From contig JAJNNX010000018.1 in the NCBI GenBank assembly GCA_023159155.1, forward strand, positions 558,001-622,000: a stretch of 64,000 nt of DNA, in the 5' to 3' direction. Origin of the DNA: Ustulina deusta (taxonomy: Eukaryota; Ascomycota; Sordariomycetes; Xylariales; Xylariaceae). The notes below the pieces were generated by a model. The model saw only the letters and a program-made list of their open reading frames with translations, had not been told where the DNA came from and did not search any database. Every line of letters begins with the position of its first letter. The stretch's first letter is position 1. This document shows, piece after piece, positions 1 to 13,067 of the stretch. The position numbers and the translations under genes were made by a program.

Positions 1-550
1 TTCGAAGACAGATCTTCGGATACCGCGAACAACCACTGAGTGATACAGTAATGTGGTCTCAAGTACGAGGGGGGAGATACGTACGTAAGTACGTGGCCAG
101 ATAGTTGTCGACGTCAGAATTCCGTACAATGTTCTATACAAAGTCCCGCTAGTTCCCCAACGAGCAAGACTCCCAGAACGAAACCAGATGACCGTATAAC
201 GGAATCAGAAGCGGTTTGTTCGACACAGTTCGCGGCACACGGTATAAACGACGACGACGGGATAGGGGCTGAGCAGAGAGCCGTCTAACACGACAGAACC
301 AACAGAATTATCAATGTCGCTTTTGTTCGGATATGATTAAGGTTATGGGGAGGGATATATAAATGTTTGTTCCTGGCAGTACCTATATATCTGAATCTGC
401 CTGGTTTACCTTACTTACTCTCTCTGCCCGAGAATATCGGTAACTCGATCCGACCTAGGATATCCGTGTTAGCATATCATACACATATATCACCACATCA
501 CAGGACCTCGGAATAACCCCCGAATAAACCTCAATTCCACCCCGGCGAAG
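1..550. other. Upstream spacer, no gene seen
   Basis: No coding sequence could be supported. The stretch ends at the start codon of the GPI-anchored protein gene. It carries a TATA-like octamer and a pyrimidine-rich tract (about 408-430) that look like the promoter and leader of that gene. Confidence 0.5.
356..363 (+). promoter_or_regulatory. TATA-like box of the GPI-anchored protein gene
   Basis: The octamer TATATAAA lies 188 bases upstream of the ATG at 551, followed by a CT-rich tract near 408-430 where transcription could begin. Placement fits a fungal core promoter, but no start site is known; this is inference from sequence and position. Confidence 0.35.
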
Positions 551-1294
551 ATGCTACACAACAAGAAAGCCGTCCTCTCGGCAGCCGCCCTGGCAGGCGT
601 AAGCCTAGCCCAAGACGGCAGCGCCCGCACGACGGCCGGCGGCCACGCCGCGGACTGCACGCAATCGTACGCCCGTCTGCTGGCGGAGGCCCCGACGCCG
701 ACGGGCGAGCTGGCGCTGGCCATCACGAGCTGGGCGCTGGGGGCGGAGCAGAGCGCGCCGGCCGGTGGCAGCGGGAACGGGAACGGGAACGAGGCCGCGA
801 ACCCGCTGTCGCTGGTGGCGGAGGCGTGCGCCTTCTCGGCGCAGCTGGCGCCGTCGCTGCGGGGCGAGTTCGACGCGTACGCCACGAGGGTCATCGGCTA
901 CGTCAGCGCCTCGAGCTCCGACATCGACGCCCTCATCACCGACTGCGTGGCCACGGGCGGTGCCGGCGCCAGCTACACGTCCTTCGTCGACGCCCTCGCC
1001 ACGCACACGGGCCCGCTTTGCCAGGCTACCGGCGGTGCTGGCGGCGGCGCGACGAACGGCACCACCTCGACCGCCTCGCCTACCACGACCGCTACTACTA
1101 CTACTGCTGGCGGCGGCGGCGGCGGCGGCGGCACCGCTACTACTGCCACTACCAACGGCCAAGGTGGCGGCACCGCTACCACCGAAGGGGGGACTGCGAC
1201 TTCGGTCCACACCGGCGCCGCCGCACTGCCCACCGCCGTCCTCGGAGGCGCTGCTGCGGCCGCTGGCCTCCTCGGTGCTGCGATATTATTGTAA
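551..1294 (+). CDS. Small secreted GPI-anchored surface protein
   Basis: Single-exon gene of 247 residues, product uncharacterised. Residues 1-20 form a signal peptide (charged start, Ala/Leu-rich core, VSLA|Q cleavage-like site). The compact domain (about 25-165) has four cysteines, in ADCTQ, EACAF, TDCVA and PLCQA, which could form two disulfides. A Thr/Ser/Gly-rich linker (about 166-220) is a likely O-glycosylation region. The C-terminus (about 222-247) is a short hydrophobic Ala/Leu tail without charged residues after it, as expected for a GPI-attachment signal. Plasma-membrane or cell-wall location is inferred. Very high GC and NNC/NNG codon use create long open frames on both strands, but only this frame gives a coherent secreted protein. 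A TATA-like box lies upstream. Confidence 0.82.
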   Translation: MLHNKKAVLSAAALAGVSLAQDGSARTTAGGHAADCTQSYARLLAEAPTPTGELALAITSWALGAEQSAPAGGSGNGNGNEAANPLSLVAEACAFSAQLAPSLRGEFDAYATRVIGYVSASSSDIDALITDCVATGGAGASYTSFVDALATHTGPLCQATGGAGGGATNGTTSTASPTTTATTTTAGGGGGGGGTATTATTNGQGGGTATTEGGTATSVHTGAAALPTAVLGGAAAAAGLLGAAILL

Positions 1295-2776
1295 GGTAAC
1301 CGTCGCGAGACGGGTATAGGGGATGGGAGGCGATGGTATGGACATATGTGTGTGTATGGACATATGTGTATATGTATATGTGTGTGTATGTGTGTGGAAT
1401 AAATAAATAGGCTATGTGGAGGCACGATTTTTCATTCCCCTACCTACTTCGGGAACCGGTAATGATTAATTAGTATGAACGATGGCTCTTGAAATGGAAA
1501 AGACTTCCAAAAAAAAAAAGGGGGGGGGGGGGACCAGGAGGATGGATTGCTGGGTTTAGGTTGCCACTCTGAAGAAGAAGTAATCCCGACTGTCCAAGAG
1601 ATAGTTTGTTAATCAACAAGAAGCAAAATGACGTTTAACTACCGTGTTCTCGCATATTCCGCGTTCACTCGAAATAACTTGGTCGTTCGGATAACGGACA
1701 CATCTGCCGTGAGTTATTGTTATTGTTGTTGTTGTTGTTGGAAAGGCTCGAGTCCTCTTTCTCATCCAAGTCGACTTGTGTGCGCAGGCACATTTCTCGA
1801 GTAGTATCCAGGTTATTCGTGGCGATGGTTGTTCCAGGGATAGATACCGCAGGCTATCTGTTTTATTCGGCTCATGAGATGCCCACCCAATCTACCAAGG
1901 AATTTCGCATGAAAGCCCGTACTCACACATGATCCTCACTAACGACGTTCGTGAGTTTATCACCGCGAATACGAACGACAGTGTTCCGGCGCTTTATCTG
2001 GCCGAACGCTATTAATATACATTGTTCAAATAAGCCTGAATGCTCAGTTGAAGCAATTGAGCAGGCATAGGCTGGGTAAATGCTTCCTCTAGAAAATTTC
2101 CCATGACAATTGACATAGAAGATGAATGCTTCGATCACTGGAAAACGGTGGTCAAGACAACGTGTAGGTGCGAATCGGTTTTGCGAACTGCTTAATCTTA
2201 TTAGAATTCCTGTATTCTGGAGGAAGTGGTATCCTTGATTGTTGCCGGGCAATCTGGAATGCAGCAGGCCGTCATGTTTTCATATACTCGATACGGTATA
2301 TGATCTTTGTCATCTTAATCATTCCATATATGCCGGGGTTGCTTTATATAACGAATAAAGATAAGATCGCCAGGCGTAGTAAATACTGGCTATTAAGCCT
2401 TCGATATTTATATCTCAGAGGTACCTGTCTAGTTTGTACTCGCATCTAACGAATGACCTGGGTATATTTGAGACTGTCAGACCGTGACGACTACCACGCC
2501 TGCACACTCTCATGGTTTATCCTCTCCATTGTGAAAATGCGAACCCTCGTGGGCTTCTATAGGTTGTGTATATGCCAAGCTCTATCCCCAACGCCTGTAC
2601 ATGATTGGTCCAAATGTTTGATATGCAGAAAGAAAAAACCCCAACGCCTGCCATGCAAAATGACCTCAGATCATAAGTCGTATCTTATGTGAGAACGACG
2701 ATATGCCCTCCTGTAGTTTCTCGGCATATGTCGACCAATCGTAGTTGAATCCATGGTGTGTGATCATAGATGGTTA
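1295..2776. other. Intergenic, low-complexity tracts
   Basis: No gene supported; open frames here are short and composition-driven. Visible structure: a TG/TA-rich run at about 1338-1394 just after the GPI-protein gene, a homopolymer junction of 11 A then 13 G at 1509-1532, and a short TTG/GTT run near 1717-1740. Confidence 0.5.
1509..1532. repeat. A11-G13 homopolymer junction
   Basis: Eleven A bases are followed directly by 13 G bases. Such runs are slippage-prone in replication and in sequencing, so the exact length is uncertain. No gene overlaps it. Confidence 0.8.
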
Positions 2777-3070
2777 TCACCTTATGACGGCCTTCGGCAG
2801 CACCGGATCAACGCCGGCTATCCTGGATGACCTAGGCGAGGGTGAGGGTGAGGACTGCGGTGATGAAGACAGCATGGCGGAATCAGCGTCAAAGCTCCGC
2901 GATGAAGGCCACGACTTCTCGCTCATGGGTTCAACGAAGCGGTTGGGTGCTATACGGCGAGCGATGTTGGTCCAGTACAGGGCCAAGACGAGGACGAGGC
3001 CGAGGAAGGCCAAGACAGCAACGATGCTCACAACAATTGCGGTGATAAGGGTGGTTTCGAAGCCGGCCAT
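2777..3070 (-). CDS. Possible small single-pass membrane protein
   Basis: Uncharacterised 97-residue product. Residues about 7-33 form a strong hydrophobic helix (Ile/Val/Leu/Ala), followed by a basic NIARR patch and a Ser/Pro-rich, probably disordered tail. This suggests a type III or tail-out membrane protein with a cytosolic C-terminus. The ATG has a good context (CACAATGGCC). No intron is needed. The opposite strand is also open over the same bases, but its translation lacks coherent features. It could be chance: it is short, no family is recognised, and no neighbour supports it. Confidence 0.45.
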   Translation of the reverse strand: MAGFETTLITAIVVSIVAVLAFLGLVLVLALYWTNIARRIAPNRFVEPMSEKSWPSSRSFDADSAMLSSSPQSSPSPSPRSSRIAGVDPVLPKAVIR

Positions 3071-5647
3071 TGTGGTTTATTTGGGTTTAATATGTATAAT
3101 ATGTGCTGTATACGAGGGGTTTATCGGTCGGAGAATGAAGATGGACGGAGACGATGTGTCGACTTCTTGTTTTTAGGTAGCAATACTCGAAAAGATACAC
3201 ACGAAAAGCTGCTGGCCGCTGCTAACTACTGCCACTGGCGCGCTGCGGGAACAATGGTATGACGACGACGACGACGACTCCTCAGACAAACCGATGTTTC
3301 ATTGAAGTGTCGGAATTCAAACGAAAGAGGGAGAACCTGCTCACATAATATTTAAAACATCTCTGATTCAAAGACAGAAAAACGCTCGATCGGCAACACA
3401 GACTTGCGGCCCTACCAAACTTATAGCGTCGAGCCTGGCGGCCCTGCCCCCATAGTCGTACGTCATCCGGGCCATCCGCACGCCTTGTGTTTTGGAATCA
3501 GAGACTGAGGCCGGGGGTTGTGCGAGAACACTGGACGCCTGTCAGACCGGAAAAGTCGGTCTATTGGCGTGCATACAACGACAATTGCGCGTGGTCGACG
3601 GTCGAAGCCATGTCGTGGGTGGGCGCTAAAGCGAGAGCGAGGGCCATTTGCGCGCGGCACTATCGGAAAAGCGATGGATGGGTTGGTTGATGCGCCTCGA
3701 GCCGTCCAGGTCGAAGGCGCGGAAACGATTCGCTCCCGCAGCAGCATGACAAAACCCTGTGTGCTAGAAGGGTCTTGGACCCCACTCTCCGGTGCTGTCG
3801 TTAGCCGTTAGATGGCGTAGGTGGCTCTGACAGCCAATGATTCACCGGTATCCATGTCACTGTGGAACTCTCCCTGCCCAGGGACTTACCTCCCTAGCTA
3901 CTTCCTAGGTAGGGATGAAGGGCTTTAGGTACGTGTAGATAGGTACCTATTGTCGATGGCGCGCGGCATGGCCCTCTCAGTGGCCTTTTTTACCGCCAGT
4001 ACTGCCGCCAGCCAATCACCTGCACTGCCCGGGTAGTTCATTAGACATCTCTCACTGCCTCGCTTTTTGTCGTTATTTCTGTCATTGATGTTAGAAACTC
4101 AATGAGACAGCGGTGTGGTCTGTATCGATAGCATTTTGCGTCTAGGCAGTTGAGGTCCCTACAGCCATCCATCGTTAGTCGCATGCATTCCCGTCCACGC
4201 CGTGCCATCCCTATGCCTGATTCTCTTCTAGATCGAGAACTACTGTATGCACTATACTCCCTAGTATGAACCCCTCAGGCAGGAGATAAGCGATAGTTGA
4301 TCACCAGACCATTACGCCAACGACTAGAGACGTGATGTAATTGAATTCACTTGTCGCTCTATTTAGATACCTTATCTTTGAAGAGAGAATTTCATCATGA
4401 CCCAGGAATCGAATGGATGGCGCTATGAACATGCTATCAATTCGATGTCGGTGATCCTTTTCTGGGCATTTGGGATCGTCACTGAACAGTCATGATGCAA
4501 GTGTCACAGCTCACGTCATGCATGGCCTTTGAAGTCGCCACGCACACTACCTCTAGATAGCTACTCTGCATAGCCGGGATTGAATTTCGTCCTTCGTATC
4601 TCGATTATGTCATACTGCCCCAACGAACGCTGCTCAATTCTAACAACCACTTGCCCATCGTCTCGCTGCTCGTGTTGTATGTATGTAGCTCAACAAACTA
4701 CACCAAACCACTTACAGCCCCGCCTTTCCTTCCCGGCGAACCTCGCGAGGTTGTGTTGTTGTGCTGAGTCACTGACGATGCGGGTGAGTAAGTCCTAAGG
4801 AGCGTCATGTCGATGTACAGGGTCGCTGAGTCAGCATCATGTGCGATTATCATGAATCTAGTGATGAGTGTAGTTGTCAAGATCTCGTTCCTCCCCCCTT
4901 CCCCCAAATCAACTTACTTAAGACATTGTTTTATCGATGGTTAGACCTAGGCACATATACCGTCCCCTTCTTTCTTCCATTGACTGGGAAACATCATGCC
5001 GCCTAATACATGGAGTTCCAAGGTGAAACCAAGAGAGATAGGAGACCAAGACTTCGTTTTCGTGGTCAATAGGCAATGTTTGGTCCCTATCACATCCCTA
5101 GAGACTCCGGTAACTGGCGGAGAGGCAGTTAAGTCCTGTCATTGGGTTCAGGATATATGACAGTCAAGCAGACGAGTTAAACAAGACTGGCTAGCAAGAA
5201 AATGAAAGGTCGTCACATGCAAATAATCGCGGAAAATAAAAAGTATACACGCCCTTTGATTCTATTAACCTAATATTAATGCTGCGGGCTAGCTCTTTTT
5301 TGACGCCCATCACCTCCTTATTGACCTATGTGCGCTCTTCACCTACTCGTCTTTGTGTTCAACCTGTTTCGCCATTCTCCGATATAGTACAAATAAATAC
5401 TAAGGTGTAAAACATTAGGCAGACAATTTCGAATAAAACTTTCCCATGCCATGATTCAAGACAATATACAAGGATGGCGATAGAGTACGATTAGGATATT
5501 GATATGCCAACGCCGGGTAGTGATCCAGAGACAGTGGTTGTCGTCATAAGCCAAAAAGAGAAGGACGCCGCCGTCCAACGCTGGTAAATGCTCAAATCAA
5601 AACATACAAGTTGTGCGCCGTCCATGGTGGGTTTTGTTGTGAGCCCA
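3071..5647. other. Intergenic, no gene seen
   Basis: About 2.6 kb with only short, unconvincing open frames on either strand. The right end is the 3' flank of the coiled-coil gene. Scattered ACCTACCT/TAGGTAGG-like words occur near 3890-3950. Confidence 0.5.
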
Positions 5648-8600
5648 TTACGCCCGAAGGCTTTTGAAACGTTCCTCGAAGGCTTTAACCTTCTCTGCCC
5701 GCAGCTCCCTCTCGAGTTTCCGTGTCTGATTGATAGCAGCTTCGCGCTCCTCTTGTAACTGGAGGACTTCTATTTGCGCAATGTTCATGCGTCCGACCAC
5801 CTGCTGCATTTCAACATCGGCATCCAGTAGCGCGTTCTCCAGCTCGGCGACACGCGCCTTAAGGTTGTCGACCTGAGTTTCCTCGGACACATTCATTGCC
5901 GGCCCAGAACGCGTAATACTGAGACGAGGTGACAACGCGCCGGGGGCTGTGAATAATGGTGATAGTGGAGACTTCGCAGGGAAAGTGCGTGGTGAACGAA
6001 GACCATCACGGAGCCTAGTAAGCTGAATGCTATGGCTTTCTTTGAGAGCCGACATTTCCTCCTCGTGACGGGCCACTCTATCTTCCGATGCCGCTTGTGC
6101 TATTTCTAATTTCTCTTCCAGAGACCGTAAGCGCGCCTGCATAGTCGTGATCTGCTCCGCGTTGGCCTTTTGGCTGGCATCACCTCGTGCCACAGTATCC
6201 GCGATCCGTACACGTAGTTGCTGGTTCATCGAAAGTTGCTGCTGAACTTGGATGGCTAGCTCTTCTACGCGACGTGCTGATTCCTGAAGGTCATCTGCCA
6301 GGGCTCTTTCCGATGCAAGATAGGCTTGTTCCCCTGCTTCAAGGGAAGCAAGTTGCACTTTGTAGGCTTCTACTTCATGCTGAGCAAGGTCACGCTCTGA
6401 AACAGCCACAGATAAAGCGTTCTCTAGTTTTTGCATGGCCGCCTGCGTCTTCCCGTCACTCACAGCCCCAGCTTCCAGGTTTTTGATCCGTTCAATTGAG
6501 TCCACATAAGCCTTCTGGAGGTCGTGATACGCGGTCATTAGAGATTCCGATGTGACTGGTGTGGCAAACTGGTCGCTGCCGCTACTCAAACGCGCAAACG
6601 CTGGAGGGATAAGGATGTCTTTCTCCTCAAGAAGTTTACGGAGATACGCCACTTCTTGCTCTGCCTTGTCAAGATCCATTTTCAGACCAGCAAGACCTTT
6701 CTCAACCTGCCACTTCTGATCCAGAGCCTCCTCAGCTCTCTGGCGTAGTACATTGATCTCAGCTCGGAGATTACCGATTTCTCTCTGAAACCCGGCCTTC
6801 TGTGGCGAGGAAGTCATGAGTCGATCGCGCTCCATTTCAAGAACACGAATCTTCTTCTGGTTCTCGCGGTTCTGATGTTCCTGTCTCTCGAGGAGGTTTT
6901 TGAGTGCCCGGTGTAGGGCGTCACGCTGTTCTTCGACGTCCTTCAAGCGCTCCGAAAGCTGATCACGAGACTCTGAAGTCTTGACTGTCTTGGACCTTAA
7001 GAGACCAGATGGTGGTCGCTGAAGCCGAAATGATGAGCGTGAGCCACCGACAGAATTAGAACGAGACAGCGGTGCACTCGTAGTTCCACCTTCTTCGGAT
7101 ATGCTGTCCATTTGGACCTGCTTTAAGTTTGAATTTTCGCTTCTCAAATTGTGAAGTTCTTGTTGCATCTTGGTGGACTCATAAGTCATCTTCTCGAGCT
7201 CGGAAGCCTGACTCTCAAGACCCTCGACACGAGCTCGAAGCTGTGGGACAATCTCCTCCCGCAAATTATCTCGCTCATTGGAAGCATCCCGGAGCTCTCC
7301 CTTGAGCGCTGAAAACAAGTCCTCGATGTTATCTTTTGCTTGCCGTTCTTCGGAAAGCTTTCGTCGTAGAGTTTCGCAGGTCGCCTCCAACTCTTTCAAA
7401 CGGTCACTAGCGTTAGCACCACTTATCGTGTCGAGGTCAATCTGTGATGCCTTGGTTGACAAGTCTTTGATTTGCTCATTCATCTTTTGTCTTTTGAGCC
7501 TCTCTTCTTGAAGTTTAGTCGTCAGCTCAAGTCTGAGCTGGGCCTTTTCCTGCTCCGACCTCCGTTGTATTTTCTCAATTTCTTCCTTTGATTGGTCATA
7601 TTCGCTAAACTTGGCCGAGCTGTAGCCTGAGTCAGAGAAGTAGTCACTAGTCCTCTTATTTCCAGTCGCTGCGGGGTTTTCTTTCTCTGCTTGGAGCCTG
7701 TCTACCAGGTCTTCCAAATCTATCTCACGCCGAATAGATGCCGCTAACTCGGCCGAGATGGCCTTCAACTCGTCTTCCATTTCGTCGATTTCGGCAGGAT
7801 CCGGTGGCGCAACGGAGGGTGTGGCCAGGTATGATTCACAATACTCCCGTGAATTGGGGTTATCAGATTGAGCCTTGCTGGCTTCAAATGATGATTGTGG
7901 TCCAATTGTGGTGATTGGGGATGCATCTGACTGGCTACCCGACTTTGAGAAATTGAAGGGCGAGGGTAGGGGAGAGTACGCTTTCTCTGAGGACTCGGTC
8001 GTGGGCGACGATGTCCAGCCAAAGAAGTTGCCGAGTCTAGAAGAATTGGGGGATTTAGGTAGTGGTTTGTCTGTATTAGGTGTTTTGAGCTCGTTGCTAT
8101 TTGTCCGAACCAGAGACGCCACATCAGATTTAAGCGTCAAGTGCTGTGGAATGTGCTTCCGTGAGACGTGGAGAGACATATTATGATTAATAGGAGCAGG
8201 ATCAGTAGCGCCGGACGAGTCTGAGTTATAGCCATCCAAGATGTTATCACTGAGGGGGTCTTCGTCTTCGTCAGCCAATAGATCGTCGTACAGCGTCTGT
8301 CCCTCCCTGGGCAACAGCGTTGTTTGAAGGGCTGCAGCGTGGCTATCCCTGGAGCCTTGGCGTTTGGCTCCAGCCGCTCTGACAGCCGGGTCAGTGCTCC
8401 CTGAAGGAGAAACAAGAGGGTGCTGGTTTCCGGGAGAGTTACTGGTTAAAATCGCATAGATTAGCATCGCGCGATGGCCTGGCTCACGCCCGAGCGGCAT
8501 TGGATTGTGGATTAACGAGACATTGACTCACTCGCTGTCGTGTTGCGTCAACGCGATATCGCTCGCGCCTGGAGCTGGCTTTGTTGCAGGTTCCCAGCGA

Positions 8601-9040
8601 GGGGACCGAGACATGGGCTGGACTTGCGCCTGTGGGAACTCGTAGACGGTAGGGCTGTCCACGGAGAAGGAGCGGTCGTATCTCTGCTCAGGCCGCGGCA
8701 GGCTCTTCACGAAGCTGGCCAAGTGCTCGCCCGACGAATACCGCGTGGCAATGGGGGATGCCGTGGACGACAGCGGCTTGCGTCGAATGGGCTGGGCTGG
8801 CGGGCCGGAGACGCGGCCGCTGTTGAGCACAAGGCCCTTTGTGTTCCTGGAACCCGAAACAGAGGGCGCGGGACGAGGGTTCAGGGGTGGCGGCTGATCA
8901 GCAGCATAGAAGGGAAACGCGGAGAAGGAAACATGAGTCGAGGCAGTAGAGGTCTCGGAAAGGGCAGACAACGACGGGTGGTGTTGATGGGTTGTGGCAG
9001 CCATGAAGGGCTCTTGTGAAGGCAGATTAGTGGCAGACAT
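5648..9040 (-). CDS. Large coiled-coil protein (DUF7603-like)
   Basis: Two exons: 9040-8532 and 8441-5648, giving 1,100 residues. The 90-base intron has a GTGAGT donor, a GCTAATC branch site and an AACCAG acceptor; splicing joins HDS to DNSPGNQH in frame. The N-terminal ~330 residues are Ser/Pro-rich and likely disordered, with phosphosite-like RSFSVDSP and SRSPR motifs. From about residue 375 on, long heptad-rich helices predominate, broken by a Ser/Arg linker and a short SPRTFPAKSPLSP segment near the C-terminus. No enzyme motif is visible. From memory the central block resembles the fungal DUF7603 family; a cytoskeletal or spindle-pole scaffold role is only a guess. The start at 9040 opens the upstream exon with a good ATG context. 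Confidence 0.85.
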
Positions 9041-12000
9041 GGCTCCTGTGCCGTCTTCTGTACCCGTCTAAGGCGCTCCCTTGTCCGTCTGGCTATGCGA
9101 GCATAACTCACAGCCAGCCTTTCTCGGTCTGGAATGCGAATAGTACCGCACGCCGTTCAGGTATGCAAGTGCTATATGATTCTAAGTACCTACTTGGGTA
9201 TCGCACTATACCGCAGCTGGACTATCTCTTGATCCAAATTAAGCTAAGGGGGTTGCGCAGGACTAAGGGCCAGGAGAGCAAGGACTCGAAGGTCGAAACG
9301 AGACGCGACAGAGAACTCAATTAGAAATTAGTGTAGATATCAGGCTCGAATGACCACCGTCGACTGCGGTTGACAAGTCTTGGAAAGGAGAAAAAGTGTA
9401 TTCGGAGCCGCTACAAAACCGCCAGTGACCAGAGGTACATACAATTGGCCGAGAAAAGGGGGGGCCGGGCGACTAGCAGGCCCTTGGATGGTATACTACC
9501 TCAGTAGCCAGTGAACTAGCCCGTGAACACTATAGAGAGCCACAGCGTTACAATCGGCCAATTAGCAGAGATTATAGCCCTGGTAGCCGTCTAAAAGTGT
9601 TCTTACATACTCTAGCGAACATGGCAGTTAAGCCGCCCCCGGTTTTCACCCTTGCTTGGCTTGCATGGCCATTGTACACCACTGCTATGTAAGTGGTTTC
9701 TCTTGAAGAAGTGCTTTCAACCCTTGTCCAGTATCCCGTCTTCTGCCCCCGCCCATAACCGTTTTCGTCCATTCGCAATCTTATTCTTATCGACGGCTCC
9801 TTGGACCCCCCTACACCCTCAGACCAAAAGGGAAGTCTCCTCCAATCATCTCCCGTTTTCTTCCTCCCCTGCAGTATGCAGGTACTACACTACGTACAGT
9901 ACGCTAGGTAGTGCATGTGCATGAGTTGGTACGCGGTAGTGTGGTGTACACTAGGTCCGTTGTGCACTATCTACTACACGTAAGTAGTATAGGCTAAGAT
10001 TACCAGGTAATCAGTGCAGATTATGGTTAGAGAGCGTAGAAGCCAGCCTTCCTTCACGACTTATTTGAAGAAACAACTCGTTCAGTTCAAGATCGTCAAC
10101 CTGAATAGTCTCCATGGCATCCAACAGATTACTGTATATTGTTTTGTGGAGGGATTACACTAGTACAAGATTTTCGTAGTCACGACCTTCTAACCTACAA
10201 GTACTCAGCACCGAAGTGGGGTTAGGTTGTGTGTGCAATGTGACGCTGTTAAATTGTATACTTGAGAACACTTTGTTTTGGTGCCCAGTATACTGTACGT
10301 CCCTATGTGTACGTTTGATCATCTCCCCGTCTCTCTACCCACATGCGTAATTGTTACTCTAGGTAGTCCTAGTCTATCTACAGTGTGCACAGATATACAT
10401 TTAACTTACTTCCTCCACGATCTTCTGCTGTGGTGAATGTAGCTAGTGACTATCGATGCTTATTTAAGAGCGGATATGCGGCGGAGTGGCGCGCGGCTAG
10501 CTACTTAGGCAGCCAAGACCTCGACATGGCTAATCATTATTTCCACGGTTTTGCGCAATGCATTGGAGATGGATGCTAGGTAGGTACATGTACATATATT
10601 TAGTTGAACGTTGTTACAGATATCCAAAGTTGAGAAAGATACCTACCTACCATATCTACCCTGGCAATAAGGGGTCGTGAACTCCCTTGACCAAGGGTGG
10701 TACATGTATTAGATAAGCAGACACGTAAAGTTGTACTTACTGGGCAGAAGAGTAAAGGTCCAGGCTTGATAAAATATAAGGACAGCAGTTCATATTAGAC
10801 AGGCATGTTTCCTCCCTACTCTGTGTAGGTACATGGCACTTCGATACCCAGCGTCTCTAGATTGCTTTTTGTCCTTCCGTGTCTTAGATGAATATGTATA
10901 TATTGAACCTCCAAGCCAATGAGCGTCCCTTGCTTCCACTACACACGGTGTAACCCATAGGCGCCCTCTGAGAGCTTGGCGGTCTTTGCACGTGGATACG
11001 TACACTAGTGTACACCCAGCTCGCTAACCGCCAATCTTCAGTCGCCTATCCTTCCTGAAACACCTTCTTTACCTCCCGGCTTCCAGGAAAACGAGCCAAA
11101 TAGGTATGACCACCCGTTCGTTTAAAACAAAGCCCGCTGCGACAGAAGCACGATCACATGAGCATTAGCTGACACTGGGGTCCCCTTGCTAATCCGTCGG
11201 TTTTGAAGCTCGCCGAGTCTGATGGCGACGCGCGGACCCCAAAGTGCGTTGCATTCATTGCCGACGGCTTGCGAGACGGTTTCGCTCGTGGGGGCTCAGA
11301 AGAAATCGGCGTGCCCCCAAGATTGAACAAGCCGTTTAAATTTAAGTCTTCCCAACTCCAATCAAGTAAGCTGACAACCTGGAATGGCTCATTTAGTACC
11401 AGCTTCACCACGTTGAAGCGTGCCGCCTGCATTGGGGGCTGGGAATAGAAAAGCCCTCTATTCCCTGGAGACTGAGTGTCCAAGACTTATTCTCGTCACT
11501 CTCAGCTATGACCTCAACCCAGGTGTCTGAATGTGTTCCCTCCTGGATTGATGCAACATCGCATGGTGCTAGAGCACTTTCGCAGAGCGAAAATGCAGGA
11601 GGAATCAGACATGGAAACCTTGATTGTTGCCCAGTCTACTGATATCTTGTAGCCTACCTCCATACGCACGAGGAGGGCCCCCGGGGGCCGTTATCTTTTG
11701 GGGGAGGGGGCGCCTTTTAGACGAGGAGACTTAACTTTAGTCGGGGGAATACACTTTGCCAGAGTCCTCGATGCTCCGCCAACTACTTGATCTCTTGGGA
11801 ATTCCTTTCCTCTTCCTGAGACCCCCACAAAGTCTTTTTCGCTCGCAGGTCGTGCAAATCGGTCTCCCGCACCGACTCCGCCTATGCAATCGCGTAATTG
11901 ATGCAGGAGGCCACCCTGTTTTGGTCTCGACGTATCCTAGAAGACCTGGCCCCATGTTCGGTAGTTCACGCCTTCATCTCTGGCAACAAAATACCTAGGT

Positions 12001-13067
12001 TACAAGGTTTTGGGCTGATCTGTGAGCCATGTGATAAGTACCCCTATATGAAGCCAAGAGTCCTAATCATACCCAAGGAAGGTGACTAAATTCTCTTGAA
12101 ACTAGCTCGGCTTGCTCAAGTTATTAGCTGCTCTAGTCGTCCTAACTAACACATGAAGTCCGAATGGGATGGGGATAAGTAGGGTCGTGAACGCCACGAA
12201 GGTGGACATCCCCGACCTGATCGCAATACTACAACAGGTGGATGCTTCAGAATAAAGGGGAACACAGCAGAAGAGACTTCTCAGGAACGCTTCAACCCTA
12301 GCTGCTCTAGCCGCACACACCTAAAACTTGTCGGCTAAGTAATTACGTACTGCGTAGAAATAACTGGTCAACCCTCACCCAGGAAGAAGACGCCGCTGAC
12401 GGGCATGATCCCACTGCGCCACCAGACGCAAGCTTTCTGGATCGGACATCACTGCCAGGAACACGTAAGTATATGAGAACTGGAAATTCGGAACATGTCG
12501 ACATAAAAGACTAGCAACGCGAACTGGACCGGGCCAGGAATTATCGTAGCAAATCTCTAATCACAATGCCCCTATTCCTAAATCCCACGTATAGTCCTCA
12601 ATTTTCGGCCTAGACGGCGTGTCTTAACCACAAGAGAGACCATCTAGCAAGCAGCATTCCTCAATAAATATGAAATTACAGGGAGCATGGACTATTGTTA
12701 GTATGACGGCAATACTGCGTCCAGCGCCATCCCAACCGCGGAGTTCAAAGACAGTTGTTCGCGCTCGAGATGCCACGAGAAGGCTGCTTGATCTTGTGTT
12801 TATGCCGGAATCTTCTACCCTCGCAATCACCATCGAAGCATTTCATTAGCGGTTTAGTTACCAAAGTCGGAGGCTCCCAGTTGATCACGAGCCTGGCCCC
12901 GCGGTCCTCAGTGTCATGTGACGGGGAATGAAGAGGGTAGGTAATTTCGTATTTTGTAGCAGAGATCTCACCGGTAGTGGGTGGGTGGCCACCTCCTTAC
13001 CTTCAGGGCCCTTCTGTCCGCTCCTCTACAGAAGGGTCAGCAACAGCTTCGGTGCACAAGCAACATG
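9041..13067. other. Gene-poor spacer rich in TAGTGTAC/ACCTAGGT words
   Basis: Four kilobases without a supportable gene. Open frames near 11154-11483 and 11737-11998 were inspected but lack domains, splice structure or credible starts. Short palindrome-like words (TAGTGTAC, CTAGGTAG, TACCTACC) are repeated at about 9880-10010, 10575-10660 and 10800-11010. This spacer separates the coiled-coil gene from the tRNA-flanked remnant region. Confidence 0.5.

Noticed and set aside
11154..11998. Overlapping frames on both strands in the 9-13 kb spacer
   Set aside because: Both strands are open over the same bases, translations lack domain character, and no intron signals extend them.
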